Assembly: GCA_028871815.1 (NCBI GenBank)
Contig: JAGWMJ010000001.1
Span: forward strand, 520,715-584,714
Source of the DNA: Armatimonadota bacterium
Lineage (GTDB): Bacteria > Armatimonadota > Chthonomonadetes > Chthonomonadales > Chthonomonadaceae
Length of the DNA: 64,000 nucleotides
Direction: 5' to 3'
Part shown: in pieces, positions 17,165 through 26,225 of the stretch
Layout: each line of letters begins with the position of its first letter
How positions within the stretch are numbered: the stretch's first letter is position 1
Notes under the pieces: model-generated
The model's database searches: none
Told to the model about the DNA's origin: nothing
The model's input: only the letters and a program-made list of their open reading frames with translations
Program-made: the position numbers and the translations under genes

Positions 17165-17944
17165 ATGAGTCAGATCATCATCACCCCGCGGGCGTCACAG
17201 CATGCAACCGAATTTACTTGGGCGCTAGCCGATGTGCCCGCACTTGCTGGGATCGTGGCCGATATCGCTTTAGGGCAAGTCGAGCACGCCGAACGCATCC
17301 TTCACGCATCGTCGATCGCTAGCGACGATCCACCGACCGATCAGAACATTGGTGAGGCCATCGCCATTATCAAAGGGATGCCTGTCGAGCACCGAGATGG
17401 CTGGATGTTTCAAGTTATTTCGTGGGTCGCTTGGTATGTAGAGGGTGAAATGACGCTGATACGAGCACCGCTGCCAACGGCGACTCGACAAGGGTTCGAT
17501 GGTGTGTCCGTCTCGTTGGCCGCAGATGACTCCGTCATAGAATCCGTGACGGTTTCCGAGGACAAGGCGACGCTCAATCCTCGTGATGTTGTACGGGACG
17601 ACGTTCTGCCAGAGTTTGAGCGCCTCGCAAAAGGCCAGCGCGAGTCTCAGCTTCGGGCGGAGCTTGTTGCTCTCATCAAAGCTGGTGGATTTCAACCCAC
17701 CACGATTCTTAAGCAAGGCGACTGGCGAAATAGGAAGAGGTTCAGAGCTTCCCTATGCACCTCGCAAAATAGAATTCCGCCAACAATAGAGCTCTATGAA
17801 GGCTTTGCATCATCAGCGCCGGGAGATCCCCTAACAAGGAGAGGGCACCGGCTCGTTCTTGAAGATATGAGAGGATTCTTCCAGGAACTCGCCACACGGG
17901 TTATGGCATGCCTTGAGGCACTTAAGCAGAGCCCCGATGTTTGA
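17165..17944 (+). CDS. PD-(D/E)XK-like nuclease, candidate HamA-like effector
   Basis: This 259-residue protein lies directly upstream of and overlaps the helicase gene. A nuclease-like core is suggested by GFDGVSV (Asp112), then VTVSEDKAT (Glu132, Lys134), followed by a long helix (DVLPEFERLAKGQRESQLRA). The order D...(E)xK within about 20 residues and size resemble the DUF1837 nucleases HamA (Hachiman) and AbpA, but the match is by pattern only. ATG 17165 is preferred as a natural N-terminus; ATG 17120 is in frame upstream. Neither has a strong ribosome binding site. The last 8 bases overlap the helicase start, implying coupled expression. Confidence 0.6.
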   Translation: MSQIIITPRASQHATEFTWALADVPALAGIVADIALGQVEHAERILHASSIASDDPPTDQNIGEAIAIIKGMPVEHRDGWMFQVISWVAWYVEGEMTLIRAPLPTATRQGFDGVSVSLAADDSVIESVTVSEDKATLNPRDVVRDDVLPEFERLAKGQRESQLRAELVALIKAGGFQPTTILKQGDWRNRKRFRASLCTSQNRIPPTIELYEGFASSAPGDPLTRRGHRLVLEDMRGFFQELATRVMACLEALKQSPDV

Positions 17945-20900
17945 CATACGCACACGTGATGTCATAAGGCGCGCGCCACCGGTTGAAGGCTTTAATGTCG
18001 CTGATCTGCCAGAACTCTTATCGCACGCTTACTTGCTGATTTCCAGTATTCGCCTGCGCAGCGTGCCGACGGCGGACTACGACCAGCCCACAAGAGAATC
18101 GATTGACCAGCTAAGAGACATCGCGACACGCCTTAGCGTGTACGCATCCCTTGCGCAAGAGGACATTTCGAGGACTGCGGCGCTGTATGTAGCTGCGACA
18201 AGCTTCCAATTGCTGTCTAAGGTGCCGAATGAGGATGATGGCGGAGAATTGACCACACTCACCGTACCTGACTCGATTTCGGCAACGCTTCTTTTTCTCG
18301 CGGCTGGATATCCGGCTGATGCTGCGGAAATGGCGCAAGGCATCGCTACGGACAACTCAAATTCGCCCAGGAGCGTGATTTCGCGCGATTTATTGAATCT
18401 AGCCACCGGTCGGCTAATGGCCATAGGCGACGAAGTTTTTCAGCTCGACGAAACACTTGATCTTCTGCAACGCGCAGAGAATCAGCTATGGGAGCAATTG
18501 CATCGGTCGTGTCAGTGGTTGGCCTTAGCTTGCCTCGGTGAACAGGAACTGCCAGGAGCAATTGCAAATGCTCAGCAAGGGACGGCTTTCGTCGAGGCAA
18601 ACTCAATCCACTCCATAAGGTCAAGCTCGCCGGAAGCACATCCAACGTTGAAGATGGTTTCTGCGTTTCCTGCACCGCTAAAAGTGGCATCCTTGCTCCG
18701 CATAGCTATAGAGCAGTTAGGATCTTCTGCAAGCGTCGGCGTTCCTCCGCCAAAGGGCAGTCCGCCGGAGGATTGGAAGAGCTTTGCCAAGAACCGAGCC
18801 CGCACTCGACCATTCTTGTGGTCGAATCACATTGAAGCAGTCCGGGCCAATCTGCTTGATGAGGGCATTTCGGGTGTCATTACTTTCCCGACCGGCGCTG
18901 GAAAATCCGCCATCGCGCAACTCAAGGTAGTCGCAACCCTCCTCGCGGGTAAGCGCGTCATCTATCTCGTCCCAACCCTGGCATTAGCATCTCAAGTCGA
19001 ACGCGTGATGTCGGATCTCAAGGAGGAGTTACACATTGACGTGTCGGCTGACTTCTATGAGGATCAGATCTTCAGCGAGTTTCCAATGACCCCTTCGGGC
19101 CACGTGCTTGTAATGACTCCGGAACGTTGCCTCTTCTGGGTGGGCCTGAATCGGAGGGACTTTGAGGACGTGGGACTCATCGTGTTCGATGAGTGTCATT
19201 TACTTCACGCGCAGCCGGATCCTGATTTCGATCCGCGAAGCATGGACGCAATGCTCTGCCTTCTGAATCTACTGTCGATTTCACAGTCTTCGGATGTGCT
19301 TTTGATGTCGGCAATGGTCAGCAATTCAGATGAATTGGCAGCCTGGCTCGAAACGAAATTCAACAAAAAGACCATTGTCTGCAAAGACGCATGGAAGCCT
19401 ACCAGGCAAGCGCGCGGGAGCATCGTTTTTGCACAGAATGAACTTGAACAACTACGATCCGACGTCACTAATCGGAAGACGTTGGGGAGGAACATTGCGC
19501 AAAGAGACTTGGTGGCTCAGCCAAGCGGCCTATTCTCGCTAGAGCAAGTTTGGGATAGACATGGTCGATACCAGCTCATTCCAATCATGGAAGGGGGCCT
19601 CCAGCTTCAGGGCGCATACGGCACGGATAGATTCGGGTTGACTGGACCTAGTTTGAGCCTGAACTCCGCTGATGCTGCGCGCGAAATCGCAATGACTGCT
19701 GCCGCCAGCGGTTTAAAAACCATTGTCTTCTTCCACAACTCCAGCTCCGTGCCGGCAGCCGTTAGGAAGATGTACAAACACAGAAGCGACCTTGTATCGT
19801 TTACGGATCGTGAGACCCGACTGATCGAGGCTGCCGCTATAGAACTTGGCGGTGACGCGCATGTATTCAAACCTCTTGGAATATCCGGCGGGCACTTCGG
19901 CTCGCTGCTACCTCTTGAGAGGGAGCTCGTCGAATCATGCTTCAAAAGGGAGGACGGAATACAAGTCTTGTTCTCAACCAATACCTTGGCCCAGGGTATG
20001 AATCTCCCCGCAGACCTTGTTGTCATCGCTCGGACAAGTGGTCGAACTGCTGAAGGCTCTGTCCGCGCGATCTCAGCCCACGAGTTACTAAACGCCGCTG
20101 GCCGGGCAGGTAGGGCTGGATTTGCGTCGTTTGGATTCGTCATCGTGATTCCCGATGATATTGTCCCCTTTAGCGGCGGCTCCCTATCTGGCAAAGTCAT
20201 CAATGAACTGATCGACGGCGTACTGTCCCAAGACGATCGCTGTTTAACAGTTCAAGATCCATACGAGAATCTCCTTGACCGTGTTACGCTGGCCCAGGGT
20301 TTGGACGATGATCAACTCGACTCGATTCTTATTCGAACTCCTTCGTTCCAACCGCAGGGTGGCTCCCTGACAATCGCTGACAGTCTGCAAAAGACCTTGG
20401 CCGCGTATCATGCCCAAGCGGCCGGCCAGATGAATGAGTTTCAATCCAAGGTTCAGTTGGCCGTCAATCGGCGCACTGGGCTCCTGCCGGCAGACACGCC
20501 ACCGGACTGGCTTGCAGCGTGCCGAGCGGCAGGGCTTCGGCCCGCAACGCTCAAGCACCTCGGGGACTTGCTGGTCGAGAGAGGTGCGAGCACCCACTTC
20601 GGTGTCATGGAATGGTACGCCTTAGCCCGCAACTGGCTAGATGGATTTCCTAAACTTCGTTCGCAACTCCGCCTGACTTGGGTCGGAAGGAGCAACACCG
20701 AATCCAGCGCCGTCAGCGCATGGATCAATGGATCTCCTTTTGTCGAGATTCAGAATCTGCTTGAGCCTAACAAGAAACCCAATGGCCTGAAGGATGCTAG
20801 GAATTTCGCGAGGAATACGATTCGAGAAGTTTCGTATCTTGTTGGCCTTGTAGGTCAGCTCTTACTCTGCGTCGATCTGGGTAACAAAGACCAAATTGCA

Positions 20901-21134
20901 TCGTCTGCCTCCCGTTCCGCGGCGCTATTACGTGACGGTTTTGACAGCATTGATAAGTTGATACTCTTTCAGACGAAGCGCGGAGATCTTTGGACAAGAG
21001 TTCGGACTCATATGGAGTGCGAGTCGTGGCTACAATATGTGCAACCGCCTTCCGAGTCACCGGAATCAGCAGAGGGGGCAAGGAGGCGCGTGCATGAAGG
21101 AATCAATAAGTTCGTGGAGATACATAAACCCTAA
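17937..21134 (+). CDS. Ski2-like superfamily 2 helicase, candidate HamB-like defence protein
   Basis: This 1065-residue helicase has a helical N-terminal region of about 300 residues. Then come Walker A FPTGAGKS (317-324), Walker B DECH (418-421), motif III LLMSAM, LFSTNTLAQGMNLP (motif V) and motif VI GRAGRAG (722-728). The C-terminal 300 residues are helical, as in Hel308/Ski2-type enzymes. In Hachiman and AbpAB systems such a helicase scans DNA and controls a small nuclease. ATG 17937 overlaps the nuclease stop by 8 bases (ATGTTTGA); a TTG at 17913 is possible. Lower GC than the flanks fits horizontal transfer. Confidence 0.85.
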   Translation: MFDIRTRDVIRRAPPVEGFNVADLPELLSHAYLLISSIRLRSVPTADYDQPTRESIDQLRDIATRLSVYASLAQEDISRTAALYVAATSFQLLSKVPNEDDGGELTTLTVPDSISATLLFLAAGYPADAAEMAQGIATDNSNSPRSVISRDLLNLATGRLMAIGDEVFQLDETLDLLQRAENQLWEQLHRSCQWLALACLGEQELPGAIANAQQGTAFVEANSIHSIRSSSPEAHPTLKMVSAFPAPLKVASLLRIAIEQLGSSASVGVPPPKGSPPEDWKSFAKNRARTRPFLWSNHIEAVRANLLDEGISGVITFPTGAGKSAIAQLKVVATLLAGKRVIYLVPTLALASQVERVMSDLKEELHIDVSADFYEDQIFSEFPMTPSGHVLVMTPERCLFWVGLNRRDFEDVGLIVFDECHLLHAQPDPDFDPRSMDAMLCLLNLLSISQSSDVLLMSAMVSNSDELAAWLETKFNKKTIVCKDAWKPTRQARGSIVFAQNELEQLRSDVTNRKTLGRNIAQRDLVAQPSGLFSLEQVWDRHGRYQLIPIMEGGLQLQGAYGTDRFGLTGPSLSLNSADAAREIAMTAAASGLKTIVFFHNSSSVPAAVRKMYKHRSDLVSFTDRETRLIEAAAIELGGDAHVFKPLGISGGHFGSLLPLERELVESCFKREDGIQVLFSTNTLAQGMNLPADLVVIARTSGRTAEGSVRAISAHELLNAAGRAGRAGFASFGFVIVIPDDIVPFSGGSLSGKVINELIDGVLSQDDRCLTVQDPYENLLDRVTLAQGLDDDQLDSILIRTPSFQPQGGSLTIADSLQKTLAAYHAQAAGQMNEFQSKVQLAVNRRTGLLPADTPPDWLAACRAAGLRPATLKHLGDLLVERGASTHFGVMEWYALARNWLDGFPKLRSQLRLTWVGRSNTESSAVSAWINGSPFVEIQNLLEPNKKPNGLKDARNFARNTIREVSYLVGLVGQLLLCVDLGNKDQIASSASRSAALLRDGFDSIDKLILFQTKRGDLWTRVRTHMECESWLQYVQPPSESPESAEGARRRVHEGINKFVEIHKP

Positions 21135-21788
21135 TCACTTTGTCACGTCCGGCTAGCGTCGCCCCAGCTTCCGCAATCCCGTCGGGCAGCTTCGCTCTGC
21201 TCCAGTGCAGTGATGCAGCGCCCGGTTAGAGGACTCTCCGACCGCTCGATGCGGGCCGGTCGCGCCCCTTGATTGCCCTCCGTCCAGGTCGGAAGCGCTC
21301 CGACGCCGGGCGCGTGATTCATGCCGGTCACCAAATTGTCCCTCCACCTCGCTGCGGGACGGCTGGTGCTGGGCGCTTCTCGACTCGGCACCCACCAATC
21401 CGCGCTTCGGATTCCACCAGCAGCTGCGCTCAGCTTACGTGCGCGAAAGGCCGCTAGCACGCGATCGCGGAGTCGCGACCGGACAACACACGCTCGATAA
21501 GACGCAAGTAAGCGCCGGCGATTTGGCTATCACAAAGGTCGTTGGCACGCTGACGTTCAAGGTTGGCACGCAGCGCAATCAGTTCCGCTTCAGACGCGCG
21601 AAGCAACTCAGGCACGGTGAGTAGTGGCATCAAAGCCTGCATCGTTTCTGACCGCGCACATCGCGGCCTTCCGGCGACGCCGAAGGGTTAATCGGGGTCG
21701 GTCTTCATCGCTTGCCAGGGTAATCGAGAGAGCGTGGGCCTGCACGTGCGGCTCAAAGCGACCTAAGCAACGCCCGCCGTGAGAACGC
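21135..21788. other. Right end of the island, mostly non-coding
   Basis: This 650-base stretch between the helicase and the right repeat has GC more like the chromosome. It contains one small candidate gene on the minus strand (21454-21642). The other open frames are Arg/Ser-rich and unconvincing. No integrase, terminal inverted repeat or tRNA was found. Confidence 0.4.
21454..21642 (-). CDS. Small helical protein, island right end
   Basis: The 62-residue ORF reads as amphipathic helices (LTVPELLRASEAELIALRAN, then AYLRLIERVLSG). Composition is protein-like and unlike the neighbouring frames. A second in-frame ATG (MPLLTV) has a weak AGG six bases upstream. Similar-looking small proteins occur near mobile DNA, but I cannot assign a family. 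Confidence 0.35.
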   Translation of the reverse strand: MQALMPLLTVPELLRASEAELIALRANLERQRANDLCDSQIAGAYLRLIERVLSGRDSAIAC

Positions 21789-21829
21789 GGCATGCTTCTG
21801 GGGCGGTAGGTGAACGCGGTAATCAGCCG
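21789..21829. repeat. 41-bp direct repeat, right copy (attR-like)
   Basis: This is the perfect match to 16374-16414. Its right end overlaps the last codons and stop of the gene at 21823-22932, the presumed original neighbour of crcB. Confidence 0.9.
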
Positions 21830-22932
21830 CCGGCCGCGGCTTCCATCTTGTTCAGCTTGCGTACTGCTGCCTCGATCTCCTGTTCGGCGATCGACTCCGG
21901 CAGACCGACCAGCCGCTCGCCGTCGTCGAACTTCCAGTCCGTGCCGGTGGCGTCACCTTCCGATTGCGGGGCAAAGGTCATGCCATGTTCCAACAGAATC
22001 TGGCCGCGCCACGGCTCCGCGAGACCGTATTCATCGAACTCCGACTCCTTCCGCCGCACGCCGTTAGACACAGACAGGTAGTACCCACGCTGCAACGCCT
22101 CAGGACTCGGCCGCCCATGGGCGCGGAGGAACAATATGTAGCGCGCGCCCGGGACGAGCATCGGCTGGCCGAGGTCGCGGAATCCGATGCATCGCGATCT
22201 GCCGCTGCGGCAGGGAAGGTCACCACCGTCCACCGAGACCTTGATGATGCCTGGCGCGCCCGGGCCCGGGTTGGAGAGATACCTCTCCACGGCCACTAGA
22301 AACACGGTAACCATCAGCGGCCCGTCGTCCGGCGGCATGAGCTGCTCCCGCAAGACTGCGACCACCCTTGCGCGCACGATGACCGACTCCTCCTCCACCA
22401 TCTCATCAAGACTGCGCGGTGGGGCGGCCCCATAGCCCTCGCCAACGCTCGCCGACGGACCGTGGGCGGCCTTGCCAAAGCCAGTAGGCTCGAGAAACGG
22501 CCGGGCCGATTTGACGAGAGCGGCGATCGTTCCATCGTCACGGACCGGATCCGATATCTGGCTGCCGTTGACGAAGCGCATCGTCATGCCTGTCAATTTG
22601 CGGTGAACCGCACTTACGAATCGGACGGTGCCTGCCCTGGCGTTCCAATGCAGCTCCTGCGTGGTTCCGTTTCCCGCAAGCCAGATATCGTCACCGGCAG
22701 CCGGAGCGGCAGCTACATCACGCGTTGGTTTCGCAGTGGCCGCCAGGGCGTTGATGCGGCCGGAGAATGGCAAGACTGCCGTGACTCCGGCATAGGTCCG
22801 GACGCCGTTGACAACGTGAAAGACGACGGCATACCGCCAGGGCGCAGTGGCCCCTGGTGGTGACGGGTGAGCTGCGGAAAGCAGAATGGCCGCCGCCGCG
22901 AAGAACGCCGTGGTGTGAACTGTTTGCTTCAT
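21823..22932 (-). CDS. Secreted protein of unknown function
   Basis: This 369-residue protein has a signal peptide (about 1-25, FFAAAAILLSAAHPSPPGA). The first half is a strand-rich domain (WRYAVVFHVVNGVRTYAGV and following). The second half carries VIVRARVVAVLREQ and VPGARYILFLRAHGRP, shared with the broken gene at 7 kb. The stop codon lies inside the right 41-bp repeat, and the two genes flanking the island (crcB and this one) are convergent. The function is unknown; it is probably periplasmic or secreted. Confidence 0.65.
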   Translation of the reverse strand: MKQTVHTTAFFAAAAILLSAAHPSPPGATAPWRYAVVFHVVNGVRTYAGVTAVLPFSGRINALAATAKPTRDVAAAPAAGDDIWLAGNGTTQELHWNARAGTVRFVSAVHRKLTGMTMRFVNGSQISDPVRDDGTIAALVKSARPFLEPTGFGKAAHGPSASVGEGYGAAPPRSLDEMVEEESVIVRARVVAVLREQLMPPDDGPLMVTVFLVAVERYLSNPGPGAPGIIKVSVDGGDLPCRSGRSRCIGFRDLGQPMLVPGARYILFLRAHGRPSPEALQRGYYLSVSNGVRRKESEFDEYGLAEPWRGQILLEHGMTFAPQSEGDATGTDWKFDDGERLVGLPESIAEQEIEAAVRKLNKMEAAAGG

Positions 22933-23052
22933 TGGGTTAGCGTCCTTTCCGCACGGCGGCGTGGCGCGTAACCGAGGGCCAGCAATCCCACTGTCTCGTC
23001 CGCAGCCGTGCTCAGCGCCACCAGCTCCAGCAGGCGCGTTCCACCGACGCGA

Positions 23053-25401
23053 CTACTTTCCTTCCAGCGCCTGCTCCGTTCGCTGCGCTGCGCCGCGGAG
23101 CTGGTACATGCTGTAGTTGTCCAGCCGGTGAAGGTAAGGCAGGGCCGCGGCATCACCATAGCGATAGAGCGCGCCAACGGCCGAGAGCTTTTCGCCCAGG
23201 CTCACGTCGCTCAATCTCGCGACCAGTGCGTTGAATACCACCTTTTCTCCCGGCTTGTCCTTCACGGTACCGAGCGTGCCTATTGCAGCGCGCCGAACCG
23301 GTTCCCGATAGTTGGCCGAAAGCACCTTCAGGGCGACCTGCCGCGCAAGGTCGGGGTTCTCGCGAGTCCACCAGGCCAGCACGGTCGTCCGGAACGACTC
23401 GTCGTACGTCTCCATCGCCCACGCGCGCCTGGCCAGCGAATTGTTCCTGGTCAGCCGCAGCAATCCGCGCAGTGCGGCCGCCCGCACGGCGAAACTCGGC
23501 GCGTGCTGCCAGGCGCTCGTAAGGCTGGCGATGACTGCATCGGACGACTCCCCGCTTGCCAGCGAGTCTGTGGCGGAAAGCCGTATCCGCGGATCTGGAT
23601 CCTTCATGAGGCGGAGCAGCTGTTCCGTGTCGGATGCCGGCAGCATGGAGACCAGTGCGCGGCGGAGCGCGCGCGAATTCTCGCCTGCGAAGAGCGACTC
23701 CAGAAGCTGGTCATCGCCGTCCGAACGCGCCATCTGTGCCAGGCGCAGCTTTCCGGCCGCGTTCGGCGCGGCAGCGTACAGCTGCTTGATGACATCCGGC
23801 GCGAACTTCTGCGCGTAATCTATCGAAGCGAGGCAGTTCACCCTGGGATCGACCAGAAACGGATCGTCGGCATTCTGGAGCTGCACCACCGCGGTGGTGG
23901 AGTGCAGCGCCACACGCTGCTTGGACCAGGTTCCGTTTACCAACTCCCACACGTCCAGATTCAGCGTGAACACAGGCTCGGCCTGTGTGATCGTCACCGC
24001 AGCGCCGTCACGAGAGACCTTGATCGCTGGCAGTGCGGCCGTGTGAAAGTACTGCTTCTCGAACCAGCTCAGATCCACGCCACTGGATTCGCTCATGGCC
24101 TGGAAGAAGCCATGCGTGGTCGCCGGTTTGTATGAGAACTTGACCAGGAAGTGATGAATGCCCTTCCAGAACACCTTCTCGCCCAGCACAGCCTGCAGTG
24201 CGAACATGCGGGCCGAGCCACCGCCGTACGCATAGCCATCAAAGAACAGGTCCATCGGCACGCTGTACGTTCTCTTGATCATCGCCCGTGGCGCCGCCTG
24301 AACGGCCCGCAGAGCTCCTTCCATATCGCCGAGCTTCTGTATCTGGTACTCGTCTTCGCCATCCGCATGGCGGAAATAGAAGTGTGGCAAGAAGGTGGCG
24401 AACCCCTCATTGAGCCAGATGTTCGGCCAGTTGCGGCAGGTCTCCAGATCACCAAACCACTGGTGCGCCAGCTCATGCGCCACCAGCCCACGCGTGTCTC
24501 GAACGGCCGATTCGCTCGCTGGATGCAGGGCATCGATGGTCTGGGTGACGGCGCTGATATTTTCCATACCGCCAAACGGAAAATCGGCCACGGCCGACTG
24601 CGCAAACTTGGCATATGGATACTTGATGCCCGTCAACTTGCTATAAAAGCGCACCATATCCGCCGTGCCGCCAAATGTCGGCTCTCCCATTGCGGCTGTG
24701 CCGGCGGGCACGTAGTAGTCAACTGCGAGATTGCCCCATGCCTCGTGGCCCTTCACATAGTTTCCGGCCACAAAGCTGATCAGGTAGGTGGAGTGTGGCT
24801 GAGCGATCTTCCAGTGGTACACCAGGCGACTGCCGCTGTGCCGAACGTCCATCAGTTTGCCATTGCTCAGTGCAAAGTAACCGGCGGGAACGGTGATGTG
24901 GCATTCGCTCGTGGCCTTGTCATCCGGTTCGTCGTACGTGGGCAGCCAGTAGCGAGTATCTTCCGCCTCGCCCTGTGTATAGATCATCGGCGTGGTGGTG
25001 ACACGATCGGACCGATCCGGCATCACGAAATACGCTCCGGCTTGAGGCTGCCCGGAGTAAACAATCCTCAGGTGTATCGGGTCGCCCGGATTGGCGGGCC
25101 TGGCGAGATGCGCCACGAGCTGTTCGTGAACGGCGTCCACGGTGTAGTGGACCGGTCGTCCGTTGACCAGCACACGCTTGATCAGCAGCTTGCCCTCGTT
25201 CACGGCGATTTCCGATACGCCGCGTTGCGTAGGCGTCAGCGTGTTCGTTACATCGCCGAATATCGTCCTCGTCGCCACATCAAACGAGATGTTCCAGTTC
25301 ACATCTTCGAGATTGTAGTTATGTGGCGCCTGCGCATCGGCAGCAATGCAGCAGGTCAGGCACGCAGCGGCAGCCAGGAGTGTTGTGGTAAATCTGTGCA
25401 T
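23053..25401 (-). CDS. M1-family metallo-aminopeptidase with C-terminal HEAT-like repeats
   Basis: This exported zinc peptidase removes N-terminal residues from peptides. The start at 25401 gives a signal peptide (MHRFTTTLLAAAACLTCCIAADAQA); the frame is open 28 codons further up without a signal. Key motifs are the exopeptidase loop GGMEN (near 275), zinc site HELAH (309-313) with Glu332 in NEGF, and a downstream Tyr-containing region. The C-terminal third (about 560-782) is built of HEAT-like helical repeats (DPDPRIRLSATDSLASGE and similar). It is 782 residues, normal for M1 enzymes. The neighbouring gene downstream is unrelated. Confidence 0.92.
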   Translation of the reverse strand: MHRFTTTLLAAAACLTCCIAADAQAPHNYNLEDVNWNISFDVATRTIFGDVTNTLTPTQRGVSEIAVNEGKLLIKRVLVNGRPVHYTVDAVHEQLVAHLARPANPGDPIHLRIVYSGQPQAGAYFVMPDRSDRVTTTPMIYTQGEAEDTRYWLPTYDEPDDKATSECHITVPAGYFALSNGKLMDVRHSGSRLVYHWKIAQPHSTYLISFVAGNYVKGHEAWGNLAVDYYVPAGTAAMGEPTFGGTADMVRFYSKLTGIKYPYAKFAQSAVADFPFGGMENISAVTQTIDALHPASESAVRDTRGLVAHELAHQWFGDLETCRNWPNIWLNEGFATFLPHFYFRHADGEDEYQIQKLGDMEGALRAVQAAPRAMIKRTYSVPMDLFFDGYAYGGGSARMFALQAVLGEKVFWKGIHHFLVKFSYKPATTHGFFQAMSESSGVDLSWFEKQYFHTAALPAIKVSRDGAAVTITQAEPVFTLNLDVWELVNGTWSKQRVALHSTTAVVQLQNADDPFLVDPRVNCLASIDYAQKFAPDVIKQLYAAAPNAAGKLRLAQMARSDGDDQLLESLFAGENSRALRRALVSMLPASDTEQLLRLMKDPDPRIRLSATDSLASGESSDAVIASLTSAWQHAPSFAVRAAALRGLLRLTRNNSLARRAWAMETYDESFRTTVLAWWTRENPDLARQVALKVLSANYREPVRRAAIGTLGTVKDKPGEKVVFNALVARLSDVSLGEKLSAVGALYRYGDAAALPYLHRLDNYSMYQLRGAAQRTEQALEGK

Positions 25402-25481
25402 GCCGGCACGTTTACCGCTCTGGCCCGCGAATCCTGCACAAAGCCGGCATGCACTCTCCGTCCGCGCGGTCGATCTGCGAT

Positions 25482-25820
25482 TCAAAAGGAGTCGGACGCG
25501 TCCGGATCGGCGCCGCCACTCTGCTCTTCTTCAAGCATCTCTTCAAAATCGTCGCCGAGGTCTTCGCCCATTTCGGAGCCCATATCACGCATCAGGCGGC
25601 GCATGGCTGCCGGACTCCCTTCATCCACGCCCTCCATGTCGTTGGCGAGTGAGTCGAGGGTGTCGTCCTCGCTGCGCTTCCGGGCGAATCGCGAGATCAG
25701 GCGCGCAGCGTCCGTCGAGCCACATTGCGGGCAGCTGATGGGCGATGCGTTGGCCACCACGCCGACCAGGCGCTTGAACCGGCGCCGGCACTGCGCACAC
25801 TGATATTCGTAGAGAGGCAT
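25482..25820 (-). CDS. FmdB-family zinc ribbon protein
   Basis: This 112-residue protein begins MPLYEYQC and has a zinc ribbon with Cys8, Cys11, Cys30 and Cys33. That is the FmdB/CxxC_CxxC_SSSS family, thought to be a regulatory or nucleic-acid-binding ribbon. The rest (50-112) is a very acidic, Met-rich tail, probably disordered. It sits 6 bases downstream of the membrane protein gene at 25827 on the same strand. Confidence 0.85.
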   Translation of the reverse strand: MPLYEYQCAQCRRRFKRLVGVVANASPISCPQCGSTDAARLISRFARKRSEDDTLDSLANDMEGVDEGSPAAMRRLMRDMGSEMGEDLGDDFEEMLEEEQSGGADPDASDSF

Positions 25821-25826
25821 TGGGGG

Positions 25827-26183
25827 TTAATGCACGATCGGTCCGACGGAGTCTACGTAGATGCGGCCACTCTTGCCAATGCGGTAGATGACCTTCGCCG
25901 GCTGACCCAGCCGCAGCGCTTGAAAGTCGGTGATGTGCGCGGCGGCCTCAATGCCGCCGTGAAACCGCACCGATACGCTGGCGGCCTGTTTTTCGCCGAA
26001 CATGCCGGGCTCGGCCGGTACAAGTATCGCCACCACTCCGACTCCGGCCCGGGGCGCCGCCTCCTCCCGGTCGCGGCGCACCAACGGCGCCACAATGGCC
26101 GGGAAGAGCGCGTACGAGGCGACAACAAACGCCCCGATGGTCAACACGCCGGCACGCACCCAGAACTGCTGATCCCGTGGCAT
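25827..26183 (-). CDS. Membrane-anchored protein of unknown function
   Basis: This 118-residue protein has one N-terminal membrane helix (about 9-33, WVRAGVLTIGAFVVASYALFPAIVAP). A small strand-rich domain follows, whose length and VYRIG..GRIYVDSVG ending suggest an OB- or PRC-like fold. It probably faces the periplasm. It lies between the PII gene and the zinc ribbon gene on the same strand. I do not recognise it. Confidence 0.55.
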   Translation of the reverse strand: MPRDQQFWVRAGVLTIGAFVVASYALFPAIVAPLVRRDREEAAPRAGVGVVAILVPAEPGMFGEKQAASVSVRFHGGIEAAAHITDFQALRLGQPAKVIYRIGKSGRIYVDSVGPIVH

Positions 26184-26225
26184 TGGTAGATTTGGCCCAG
26201 GAGAGTGTACCTGCCCGTGCCGCGG

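Larger units (their letters stand above)
16374..21829. mobile_element. Genomic island carrying a nuclease/helicase defence module
   Basis: The segment lies between perfect 41-bp direct repeats at 16374-16414 and 21789-21829. The left repeat contains the end of crcB. The right repeat contains the stop codon (21823-21825) of the convergent neighbour gene, so removing one repeat plus the segment restores a simple crcB/neighbour junction. Sampled lines inside are about 48-57 percent GC against about 65-78 percent outside. Cargo is an hsdR tail, a PD-(D/E)XK-like gene and a large helicase gene. No integrase or transposase gene is visible in the 5.4 kb, so the element is non-autonomous or decayed. 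Confidence 0.8.

Noticed and set aside
24151..25803. A 550-codon open frame on the plus strand across the M1 aminopeptidase gene
   Set aside because: It is antisense to a gene with complete catalytic motifs; the product has no recognisable domain. Long shadows are expected in high-GC DNA.
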